The notes beneath the pieces were generated by a model, which had not been told where the DNA came from, made no database searches, and saw only the letters and a program-made list of their open reading frames with translations. Shown here one piece after another: positions 1-10,165 of a stretch of DNA of 64,000 bases (position 1 is its first letter; each line of letters opens with the position of its first letter). The stretch covers positions 86,519,256-86,583,255 of the forward strand of contig NC_088911.1 in the NCBI RefSeq assembly GCF_963576675.1. The letters run 5' to 3'. The translations under genes were made by a program, and so were the position numbers. Source of the stretch: Euphorbia lathyris. Taxonomy: Eukaryota > Streptophyta > Magnoliopsida > Malpighiales > Euphorbiaceae.

Positions 1-51
1 TCTAAATTTTCATATATGAAATAACAGATTTAACGCAGGCTCTGATACCAC
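1..51 (-). mobile_element. Edge of a Ty1/copia internal region with primer-binding site
   Basis: Positions 39-50 read GCTCTGATACCA, the reverse complement of the initiator-methionine tRNA primer-binding site used by many plant Ty1/copia elements. It sits 1-2 bases left of the LTR that starts at 52, as expected for the 5' LTR of a minus-strand element. The internal region with gag and pol therefore lies left of this window and cannot be seen. The primer-site motif is direct evidence; assignment to copia follows from the primer type and from the LTR ends. Confidence 0.75.
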
Positions 52-1873
52 TGAAGGAAAATAGGCTAACGTATGGCAGCGAAAATATAAAATTTTTAAC
101 CTATTTCCATAAACCCAAGATCCGTTAATCGTTATTTCATATAAAGAGGGATAGAAAGAAATACCTTTTAGAAGTTCTATCTACCGTTGCAAACGAAGTG
201 CCCACAACTCTTACTTCGAGTTTCCGAGCACAAAACAAAACAATCGAAGATCAAGTTAGAATTCAACCGTTTATAACAACCAAAATAGATTTCTCTAATT
301 AATCAACACAAGATCAAAGATAAAGAGAAAGAGATGAAAATCAATTGAACGGAAGGAAGCGGTAGATAATCTCGTCCTTATGGTGTGGGTCGAAATTCTC
401 TCTCCCGGCTTGCTTAGTGTATTTCGAAAATTGCATATAAGGGGGTATTTATATCCTCTTGTATCTAAACCCTAGTTAGATAGAATTAGGTTACTGAATA
501 AGAATTTAATTCGGAATATAATTCTTATTTATTATCTATAATTATATCTTAAATATAAAGATAATATTAGTAACCTTATAGGATAATAATAGGAGTAATA
601 TAATCTAATTAAAACTCCTAACTTATTTATCCTTTAATTAATTTAATTCATAATCCTAATCTAATTAGAATTGATAAAATCAAATTAATTATTTATGTAT
701 TTTATATACATAAAATCGCCCCCCTCATTAACAGGGCCCTATTGGGCTCAGTTGGGCTTCCATCAATTAATTAATATATGTTTCTCTTTTGGGTTACAAG
801 TCTTATGTGTGACCCATTAGGTTCTTATTGCTTCTAGCCGTATGCAACTATTAAATTAATTTTCATAGAATTATATTTAATCTTTGGATAACGGAATGAG
901 TACGCAAAATGTGATTGGAAAATCCGAAACATTCCCCCAGAGCTATAAGAAGACAGGTTGATTCTGTCGTTGACCTTTCCGTATTAGTTACAGTATAATT
1001 CGATCCTTTATCAACTACATCCTTGAACTGAATCTTATGACTATGGATAATGTCAAGTCACATATAGCGAGACGTTCGTTTTACTTGTACAGGCCGAGTC
1101 AACTCTAATTAGATAGGTTAAGAGAAATCTGTATTTCAATCTTAAGCTATCACCTTGCAAGGATTTAGAGTCAAGTCATCCACAAGCAATCCATGGACAT
1201 ATCTCCCATTTATCGGGAGTGATAAATGCTCAATCCAGTGTATAACTATCCTGCAATTACTTCCTGTGATACCCAACGTCTGCCGTTCACACCCCAGAGT
1301 CATCTTTGTTACGGATCGTGTTACAACAGGATCAAAGCGTCACATTCTGTAATCCAGAATTACTAATTAACATTCCTTTGAGTCTGGGGATTACTTATAC
1401 CTATTAATACCAATGAGACAAACAGGTGACAAGGATGAATCTACCCATCCTGTTATCTCAAGTCGGGTCCCCAATCCTAATGAACTCCTTTTCATTGGAT
1501 CCACGTAACTATCCAGATATCTGTATATATGAAGCTTGTGAGATCAGCTTTCTGTCGCGACAGAAGACATTGTTACATGCAAGTCTCAGCAGTGATATGT
1601 CAATCCTAAACATATTACTTGACTTGGGGTGGTTTTAAGTTTATTAGTTTATTATAAAGTTTCGTCTCACTTCATGCTTGTATGAACACTTTATAATCAC
1701 TTTAAACAAACTTACGGATCTCCTTTTATTAGACTTTATTTAGTTCTTAAAAGGGATTGCCTTTATATAGTTATGAAACCATATCTCATTAAAACAAATG
1801 ATATAAAGAACACTTCATTTACATTAAGTTTGTATCCTAGAACAATTGTCTATAGGACACTAAAACCCCAACA
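52..1873 (-). mobile_element. 5' LTR of a Ty1/copia element (minus strand)
   Basis: A segment of about 1.82 kb begins TGAAGG next to the primer-binding site and ends CCCCAACA, so on the minus strand it reads TGTTGGGGTTTTAGTG to CTTCA, with canonical TG/CA termini. A minus-strand TATA box (TATAAATA, complement of 446-453) is a likely LTR promoter. Short open frames inside (1155-1352, 1426-1638) have no recognisable domain and are LTR sequence. The element interrupts the LINE ORF1 relic immediately to its right. The other LTR and the target duplication lie outside the window, so a lone LTR with some flanking internal sequence cannot be excluded. Confidence 0.8.
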
Positions 1874-3045
1874 GCTCCATCCTAATTCGCTTTCCTCTTT
1901 TCTCCATCTCCTTCTCTCTACTTAATAGCCGTATTAGTGAGGCGGAACTTGCTTTAGTCACAGTACTCTTGCCCGTCGAGGAGGCCCTTGTATTGCCCTC
2001 TTCCAATCATCGTCTTCATCCCGTCGTAATTAGCTTCGAGATAGCAAATATGCTTTTCCCCTCCTCCATCATCTGATTATCAAATCATTCCTGATTCTTA
2101 TCTTGGTTCCCAGGTTCTGTCGCAGCAAAAATTGAAATTCAGCAAGACTCTCATCATTGGTTATGGATTTGTCGTATGCTTCGGGGTTTCCTTTAATGGG
2201 GCTTTCCTTTGCTGCCGGAATCATGGTACAGGGTCAGTTGAATTTTCATTATGGAACTATCATCCATGGGCCATATTCGATCTGTGTGTTAGCATTGCCA
2301 AGCTTTGAGGACTCTTAGTTCTGCATGGTTTGGTCATCATTCTTGAACGTGGAAGCATTACGTTCTGGCTGCATCACGCTTTCAAATAAACAATCTTTCA
2401 GTATGTGTCCATATCGTCCACAACGTGTGCAGGCGGTATAGAGTCCTTCATATTCCACGCGCTGTTCGGATCCTGCTAAGGAGAGTCGTGCTATCAAGGG
2501 CTTTTGGAGGTTAACCTCGACACAAACCCTAGCAAATTTTCCCCTAGCCACTTTTGCTATGTTTTCATCGACTTTCACCGGTTTCCCTACCGCTTCAGCC
2601 ACTGCCATTAGAAGGTCCTCATTATAGTACCATAAAGGAAGTTCCAGAAAATGGATCCAAACTATGGTCGTATCCACAAGTGCTTCCGAGGGAGAAAGCG
2701 GAAATCGGCACGGGTCTGTCGTCGTGACTTGACAATCAAGGCACTCTCCCATTGTTTCATTAACTGCTTCTTCAGGCTAGGGTCGATGTTTACAACCGGC
2801 TCCAGCGGGTTATTATCTTCAAAGTTATTCTGAACTTGCCCTATCTCTCGGTAGTTCATACGAATATGTGGCTTTTTGTTATCAGCTTTTGATATGAGTA
2901 AATCTTTCCATGTTGTTTTTGTTGTCGATTTCCCAGGTTGCACCGGGGAGCTCCCAGTCTTATCCGGCGGAACCGGTGGAACAAAGGTGCTCGGAATGGT
3001 CTGCAACGGCGGCGGCTGCTGCTGCTGCTGCATCGTCGATCTCTA
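1874..3045 (-). pseudogene. LINE (L1-like) ORF1 relic, Gag-like protein with CCHC knuckle
   Basis: Minus-strand coding sequence starts near 3033 with a poly-Gln/Pro stretch (MQQQQQPPP) and runs to about 2315. The second half is typical of plant L1 ORF1: a tail of the DUF4283 region (VWIHFLELPLWYYNE, then GKPVKV and RGKFARVCVEV) followed by an intact zinc knuckle CTRCGRYGHILKDC (C-x2-C-x4-H-x4-C). The first half, ending at the start of the DUF4283 fold (KKQLMKQWESALIVK), lies in another frame. Most of the DUF4283 core between the halves is missing, so there is an internal deletion with a frameshift near 2700. From 2314 down to 1874 only a decayed tail is present before the copia LTR. RNA-binding LINE ORF1 is the family role; this copy is dead. 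Confidence 0.8.
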
Positions 3046-3464
3046 TCAATTAAATTGTAGGTTTTTTACATTGAAAAGATGTGAACATGTAATGCTTGAT
3101 TGGAATGGAATGCGTTTGACTAGGAGAGCGGAGGGAATCATGATTCCCATAGTGGATGGAATGGAATTACCATTTTCTAATTATATTTGTTCAGTATACT
3201 AACAAATGGAATAATTCATTCTTATTTTCGTTCCATAATCTAAGTTTAGCTAACCAAACATCTCATAAAATCTTATTCCTCTATATATTTGTGATATATA
3301 TATTTTTTTTAATATGAAATGATATACTCTTTAATTAAAAAAAATTATATAATAAATTTTTGAATGTACAATTATTAAAATAATTTTCTTTGAAAGTCAA
3401 TTATTAAAGATAATTCAAAATAATTGCAGTCAATTATAATGCAAAAGCAGATCAATATGATTAT
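3046..3464. other. AT-rich spacer with possible short repeat remnant
   Basis: Probably the LINE 5' leader at first, then AT-rich DNA. A stretch near 3100-3260 with GGAATGGAAT-type motifs and a closing ACCAAACAT resembles the ends of small hAT-like elements, but I could not match two ends. No gene is visible. Confidence 0.4.
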
Positions 3465-3965
3465 GAGTAAATTACATCCATAGCCACTGAACTTTACTCA
3501 TTTTAATATTGTACCCATTAAACTTCAGTTCTTAACGGTATAATCACTGAACTTTACACCATTTTATACCGGTAGCCACTCAACTTTAACTAACTCCTTA
3601 AAATGACCATTAATGACCTCAAAATGAAAATATTCAAGAATTAAAATTGTTCAGAACGATATTTACCGTAAAACCACATTTTTTATTTTCCAAAATCACA
3701 TTTTTTTGAGTTTTCTCTCTCTAAAAATTCATTATCTCTCTCCTAATTAAGCAATACCTAAATAATCTCAAAACGAAATTTTTAAGAATTAAAGTTTTTT
3801 AGAATATAATTAACTCTTTGAATTTTTATTTATAGACCATCAGCGGTCGTTTTGAGGCGTTGAGTGGTTATCGATATTAAAAAGTATAAAGTTCAGTGAT
3901 CATATAATTAAAAATTAAAGTTTAGTAACCATAATATTAAAATGGGTAAAGTTTGTAATTTACCC
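3465..3965. mobile_element. 501-bp inverted-repeat MITE, Mutator-like (copy 1)
   Basis: The ends are inverted repeats: GAGTAAATTAC at the left and GTAATTTACCC at the right. Long arms carry the motif CCACTGAACTTTAC and its complement AAAGTTCAGTGAT. The flanks ATATGATTAT (3455-3464) and ATATGATTAC (3966-3975) form a 10-bp target duplication with one mismatch. Length, G-rich ends and a 9-10 bp duplication fit non-autonomous Mutator-like elements. No open frame is present. A second copy lies at 15409-15906 and a fragment at 17725-17815. Confidence 0.8.
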
Positions 3966-4917
3966 ATATGATTACTTTATAAAAAAAAAACGGAAAGTTC
4001 CATGCAATAATCTAAAATATATTTTTTTCTTTTAAAAAATAATTAAAAATATTTGCTTTCTCTTTTATCAGAAAATGAAAGAGTATGGAATAAAATAATT
4101 ATTTATAACGATAAGACCCACCAACTTGTATGGATTATATAGAAAAAAATCAACATTGATCAGTACATACATAAACATATGACTTGGATCATCGTCATCT
4201 TTTTAGTAAAGTTATTATTTGGGAAATGTACACAAATCAACCATGTGTTTTTTGGTGATTTTCAAACATAAATTACATAATTTAAAAATTGACAAATATA
4301 TATTTTATAATTGATTCTGTTAATAAATACAGTCTAAACTAATTAACAGTACTTAAAAAATAATAATAAAAAAAATCAAACAGTTAAAGTCACTTTTAAG
4401 TTTGTTAACCGCTTCCCTTCACCTCTCCTTTAACCACCGCCTCCCATCACCTCTTTGTTTTGTACTTCTTCTTCTCCTCCACCCCTTCTAAACCGCCGAC
4501 TCTCCTCTTACCTCTCTTCCTTTTTGCTATTGTCTAGTTGAGAAGGAAGAACGAAGCTTATATTCCTTCTTCCACCTCCCACCGTTTTCTGGTTTCGTAG
4601 TTATTTTTCTTTTTGTTTGTGTCAGTTCTTTAGTTGGATCATATATATTTCTTCATACCTCTGAATCCGTTTGAACTGCATCTGTTGGTTAAACTCTGTT
4701 TTTGTAACCCTTTCTGTGTTAGTAAGAACAAAAACGGTAGATCTTATCCGTAGATCACTGGATCTATGTGGTTGCAAAAGAACGGACTTAGATCCGAAGG
4801 TTCAGAATGGTTCAAATGCTAAAGATTGGACTACAGTTGCTTTGCGGCGAATTTGGAGTTATGATCTATATATGTTTCAAATGTTGTTTATGTTTTTTTT
4901 TGGTAGGGAAAAGTTTA

Positions 4918-6668
4918 TGTCACGTCCGTGTCTAAATTTCTAAAATTTATATTTTGATATTAGTATATGTTATAATTATTGGGTGTGTGAAGTTAATTTG
5001 GTACTATAGGAAAAGTTTGGAGTTGATTTGAGGGTTTTATGTGTAAATTAAAAATTTAGGATAATTTGTAAAAGAATATATAAAGATGGAGGATCAAACT
5101 GGATATTTGCCAATTATGTTATATATAAATCCAACTCTATCGAAGAGGCAGAGATTATCGATTGTTTTTTCTTTTCTTTTTCTTTTTTGTTATCATTTTA
5201 AATTCATCAGTTTTCTCTGAACCGTTTCTCCACCGTTTCTTTGATTTACAGAGATTCGACCGTCCGAATCACTCGAAATTGAAACCATAGCATCCTTATA
5301 CATAGTTCTAAGATCTAACCGAAGAGTTTTTGAGTTTTGAAAGTGTTTGGAGGGAAATGTCTTAGACAGAATTTAGAGGCGAATTGAACGAGTGTGTTTT
5401 CTTCAATTAATAGCCAAGGTAAGTAACTATCAATTATATTTTGAGTTTTATGTATATGGATATATATATAATCAAAGAAGTTTCAGAAATTGATATTTTA
5501 GGGTTATGCAGGAATTTTGTAAAATTGGGGTTTTTTCATGATTTTGCTTTTTATTGTGAAATTACGGTTCAAATGAAGCTATTGACTATGCTTCTATGTG
5601 AATTTCAGATTTTACTTGATTATGTTGATTTAAGGCTTCATTTGGTTGATTTACATATATACATATATGTTTTTGGTTTCAATATATATCTATATTGAAC
5701 AAAATGAATTTGATGATTTCTTACGAATTGTATTTGGATTGAGAAATTTATTACGGTTATTGTTGTTATTATTTTGGATTGAAGTCCAAATATGATTTTT
5801 ATGATACAAAAGGGCTAATTGAAGCCAAATGATTTATGGTTATGAATAGTTTGGAATTTGATTGTGAAAGGAAATTTGAATACGTTATGATTTTATGATT
5901 TTATATCCATCGAGAGTTATCCGGATCGGTGGTTTTATATTTGAAGACCATGTTCAGTGAGGGACATGGCCTGTGTACACAGTCTTAAGACCTATTGGGT
6001 ATGGCAGCGAAGTGTTGGGTAAGACCATATGGGATAAGCAATGTTAAGAGACGTCTCGATTATATATGTGATTATGGGATTGATACTTAAGGGGAGAAAC
6101 TCGAGGATGGATACAATGTTTTAAGTTCATTTGGATTATGTTTTCGGTTATGATTGATTTTGATATAAGGTTTTACGTTTGATTAAATACGAGTTGGTTT
6201 GATAAAACACTTATTTGATTACAATATTTTATAAGGTTTTGAACTCAAGAATTGATACAAGATTATATATTTTTTATGGTTTTGGTTTACGACTTTGACT
6301 ATATTATGAATTTACGTTTTGAGTATATTTTATAAGGTTTAGATTAAATCCCTTTATAAATGTATATATGTAGCTATGTTAAATAAAGTTGGTTTTTATA
6401 GCTGATAGTTTCTTACTGAGATTTTTGTCTCACCTTTTTAAATGTTTTAATGTTTTTAGGTGAGAAAGTACATGATAGAGAGAAGGTTAGCGACCGATTA
6501 GGCAAGGATCGGAAGTTGTTGCTTATTGTTAGAATTATGGTTAGAACTTTGGTATTGCAATTTGTAATATAATGATATTTGGATAAATTGGAGACTTCTA
6601 AGTATTGATTATGATCTTTCTATTTCACGCCCGATGCCGATTGAGGTCGTTTAGGGTCGGGTGTGACA
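4918..6668 (+). mobile_element. Solo LTR, Ty3/gypsy-type, TSD GTTTA
   Basis: The segment begins TGTCACGTCCGTGTC and ends GGGTCGGGTGTGACA, a terminal pair (TGTCAC/GTGACA) common in plant Ty3/gypsy LTRs. The same 5 bases, GTTTA, flank it at 4913-4917 and 6669-6673, so it is a complete unit of 1751 bp without a second LTR, meaning a solo LTR left by recombination. Orientation is inferred from the ends only. The open frame at 5441-5698 is low-complexity LTR sequence. It interrupts the Mutator-like element. Confidence 0.85.
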
Positions 6669-7029
6669 GTTTAGGTAATGGTAGGTCTACCCACTTCCAA
6701 AGTCAGGGCAAACCACAGACCTCGATTAGGGTTTACAGTGGAATTTACAGATCACATACCAATAAGGGTTAAATGTTGTTTATGTTTAATATACCTTTAA
6801 TGATTTTTTTTGCTTTTAATAGTCATTTTCTTACTTTTAATAGTCATTTTCTTGCTCTAGTGGATTATGTATTAGACTTAGCCTATATGTGTGTAAAGTT
6901 TTATTCCTTACTAATTTCATCTTATACTTCCAATTTTATGATTTAATGAAATATTAACATTCCTTTCTTAAAAAAAAAAAAAAAAAAATCAAAAAGGGTA
7001 AAAAGTTTTTTTGTTCTTATATTTAGTTT

Positions 7030-7915
7030 ATATTAAAATCTTATTATCTCATTATTACCAACAAATACCAAAGAAGAATCAAAATTAAAATTCACCATCT
7101 TCTCTTCGTCTCGCATCTCTCTTCTTTCTCTCATCAACCAATCGTTTAGGTTTCTCCATTTCCACTCTGATTCATTGGATTGAAATAAAATATCGAAAGA
7201 TTCAAACTTTATAACAAATAAATATCATAATCAACAAATAAAAATGCAACCAAGATTCATTTCAGAAAAAATTATCACTGATAATTGAAGTTGATATCCA
7301 AAAGAGACAGTAGAGACTCATGTTGGTTTTCCAGAAGAACCAGTTAAAAATGGGAATACAAAAGAACAGACGAAACAGGAGATGAAAACAAGTTCCGTTT
7401 TATCTATACTTCATCCTCATTTACTTCGTCTACTTGAATTTGATCAGCACTTGACAGTAATGATCTTAATAATCACGGACGCGGTTCCGACACGATGCAG
7501 AGCAACGGTGGAATCTCCGATCTTGCATAACCCTTTCGCTTTCTTCTATTTTCTCCTCATTAGAAGCTCTAGCAGATCCTGCATATAAAACCGGTACTAA
7601 CCCACCATAAATAAGGCTATGCCTTGCCGGAGCTTCATCACTACACGACCAATTCAAACAATCGGCATGAATCTCAGGTACAACCACAGATAATATAGGC
7701 ATTCCCGGTCTGAATCAGAGTGGAAGCGGAGAAACCTAAATCGGAGTTGAAGACAATTCTACCATTGTTGGTTGATGAAATCATTGTTGCTTGACCAGAG
7801 AAAGAAGAGAGATGGGAGAGGACGAGGAGAAAGTAATTTGAATTTTGGTTTTTGTATCGGGGTTTGTTGTTCATAATTATATAATAAGAGGGTAATTTAT
7901 AAAATAAATAAATAT
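7030..7915. repeat. Inverted pair of gene-like fragments inside the Mutator-like element
   Basis: The segment around 7045-7175 and the reverse complement of about 7715-7905 share long matches, including CATCTCTCTTCTTTCTCT, an ATCAACCA motif, TTTAGGTTTCTCC and CCACTCTGATTCA. Both look like a 5' UTR running into a short coding stretch. On the minus strand the right arm has an open frame (7674-7874) containing SDLGFSASTLIQTGNAYI, followed in another frame by 7466-7702. I do not recognise the protein. Two copies of one gene fragment facing each other is the arrangement reported for Pack-MULEs that acquired host gene pieces. The identity of the parent gene is unknown. Confidence 0.5.
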
Positions 7916-8034
7916 AAGGGTTAAAATAACCTTCTGATCTTTGACTTTGATTGTTATTTGATTTTTTTTACACCGTTAGTTAGTTTGGACTGTGTTTACT
8001 AACGGAATCAACCACAAGTTACCTATTTATTAAC

Positions 8035-9841
8035 TTTTTTTTTTATGAAAGAAACCTTGTATTGAAAACATCAGATCACAGTATCAATAATACAAGCTGG
8101 AAAAGAAATAGGATATACTCCTAAGATGAATTGGTTGTTCACGCAATTAAAGCCCCTCTTGGCCAGATGATGTGCACTTGAATTGAATTGCCTGAACTCG
8201 TGCACGAAGCGGACCGAATCAAACCTTTTGCTAAGGGCCCAAATGTCCTGTATTGTGACGTCCATGTAAGAAATGTTTTGCCGCCGCAGGATTGCACTAA
8301 TCGCATGCATGCAATCGGATGCGACCAGTAGCCGGAGAACCCTGAGTCGTTGTGCCTGTCTCATACCTTCCAGAATAGCGAGAAGCTCACCGTGTGTTAC
8401 CGACCAGCAGAATTCAAGCCTGGCGTGCCCAAATCCCATCACCGAGCCATCCATACGGCGCAGCAACAGACCCGCCATCCCCCTGGAACCATTATCGCGG
8501 AAAGCAGCGTCACAATTGAGTTTAATCTCACCCCCTTCCGCGTCAACTGCCTTCCGGACTGCCTCACCATTCCCGCCATTCCAACCAGCAGCAGCACCCG
8601 GGTTCAATGGAGCCATGGCGCCATTCAGAATTGCAGAAATAGAAAGCCTCGCGCCCAGGCCGTTGTGCGATACGTGGTTATACTGAAACCAAAGCATCCA
8701 CAAGATCATACAGAACACCTGGAATTCCCCCACGCCACTTACGCCCCTGACCGCACTGAACCACTCTAACCCCGAATTGCCATCGCATTTTTGAACATGA
8801 GCCTGCAAACCCGAGGCCTTCCAAACCTCCCTCGCAGCTTTGCACCATTTGAAGATATGAAGGCTAGACCCCTCAAGGTTCCCACAAATACCACACGACC
8901 TATCCACCGGGATATGGCACAAAGCAAGATTGACCGAACAAGGGAGGGACTCGTGACAGAACCTCCATAAGAAATGAGAGACTTTGGGAGGAACCGCTAG
9001 TTTCCAAATAAACTTCCATAGAGGATTCGGCCCCGAAGGGGAACTGGGGATAGAAGCCGACGTCCCATTGATGCTCGAGGCCGTTTGATACCAACTTGGT
9101 CGAGTATGAACCGTCCCTAGAATCAGGACAGTAAAGCCGGCCACCTCCACTGGACCACCGTAGGGGAATGCAGAGAATAGCCTCAGCATCCGGTGGCCAA
9201 AAACACACCCTAACAAGCTCAACATTCCATGTGAGAGAATCATGCCTCAACAGAGAAGCCACATACCTAGATGGAGGAAGGGTCTGATAGCTCAGCGGCC
9301 TAAAGCAATCCAGCCCCGGCACCCAGCGGTCACCGAAAATAGATATAGCAGACCCCGTGCCGACCCGCCACACCCCTCCAGCCACCAAGACCCTTCGGAC
9401 ACTCAGCAACCCACGCCAAACATAACTATCACTAGGACGAACCCGAGCCTCCCAGATATTACTTTCCCGAAGGTATTTATGGCGAAAGATCAAAGAGCAG
9501 AGAGAGTCCGGCTGATCATGAATTCTCCAGACCTGTTTGGCTAAAAGTGCCTGATTGAAGGACTTAAAATGTTTGAACCCCAATCCCCCAACCTCTTTCG
9601 GCATACATAGCTGCTCCCATTAATCCAGTGCATCCCGCGCCCAGACTCCGACCGTTGCCACCAGAATTGAAAAATAAGCCGCTGGAGCTCGTCACACAGA
9701 GTGCTTGGTAGGAGGAAGATACTCATGATATACTGGGGGATAGCCTGAGCCACTGCTTTAATAAGCACTTCCTTACCCGCCTTAGATAGACAGCGCTCTT
9801 TCCAACCGCTGAGCCTCTTGAGTAGCCTATCACGGATAAAT
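8035..9841 (-). pseudogene. 5'-truncated LINE (L1-like): RT C-terminus, zf-RVT and RNase H
   Basis: On the minus strand from 9841: the end of a reverse transcriptase (FIRDRLLKRLSGWKERCLSKAGKEVLIKAVA split by codons into frame 9541-9861), the downstream LINE region (GGLGFKHFKSFNQALLAKQ, frame 8900-9604), the zf-RVT zinc-binding region (WKLAVPPKVSHFLWR with C-G-I-C-G) and an RNase H-like domain (LNCDAAFRDNGSRGMAGLLLR, ending AHHLAKRGF; frame 8071-9243). The LINE ends in a 10-base poly-T at 8035-8044, a poly-A tail on its own strand. RT catalytic motifs are absent because the 5' part was never copied, and at least two frameshifts separate the pieces. It is inserted in the right inverted repeat of the Mutator-like element. 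No clean target duplication was found; about 25 bases of the repeat seem to be missing at the site. Confidence 0.88.
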
Positions 9842-9894
9842 TTGAAAATGGTATAAACCACAAGGTTATTTTCAGTACTTTTCCCTTATTATCA

Positions 9895-10165
9895 TTATCA
9901 AATTTAACCATAATATTTTTAGTGAAGTGCAGATTTTAATGCTATTTGATAAATCTAAAAATTAAGTGCTAAAAAAATAAGTGCTAAATCTTAAATGTTA
10001 AATATTATAAGTGTTAAAAATATTAAATGATGTAATTGTGATAAAATTTTAGTTGATAATATTTAACTTAAAACGTTAAGTTAAATATTTTGACTATCAA
10101 ATTAAGTGATTTTTGACTTAATTTACTAATTTAAGTGGTGGAGAAATAATTATTATCAAACACTG
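9895..10165. repeat. AT-rich stretch, possible hAT-like MITE
   Basis: Very AT-rich with repeated TAAGTG/CACTTA motifs. ATGCTATTTGATAAA near the left and TTATCAAACACT near 10155-10165 are partly complementary, as in small hAT-like elements. The left end is not sharp and no target duplication was found. No gene is seen. Confidence 0.35.

Larger units (their letters stand above)
4221..9885. mobile_element. Mutator-like (Pack-MULE-like) composite element, split by two later insertions
   Basis: The left end GGGAAATGTACACAAATCAA and the reverse complement of the right end (GGGAAAAGTACTGAAAATAA, from 9885) begin an imperfect terminal inverted repeat that can be followed for about 190 bases. The flanks TTATTATTT (4212-4220) and TTATTATCA (9886-9894) match at 7 of 9 positions, as in an aged 9-bp Mutator duplication. 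Within it lie a solo LTR (4918-6668) and a LINE (8035-9841), the latter inserted inside the right terminal repeat. Net length without these is about 2.1 kb. The interior has UTR-like pyrimidine-rich stretches and paired gene-like fragments but no transposase. The right end is recognised only after mentally removing the LINE, so confidence is moderate. Confidence 0.6.

Noticed and set aside
8273..8769. Two plus-strand frames of 137 and 139 codons
   Set aside because: They are the antisense of the LINE RNase H/zf-RVT region, whose minus-strand frames have clear family motifs.
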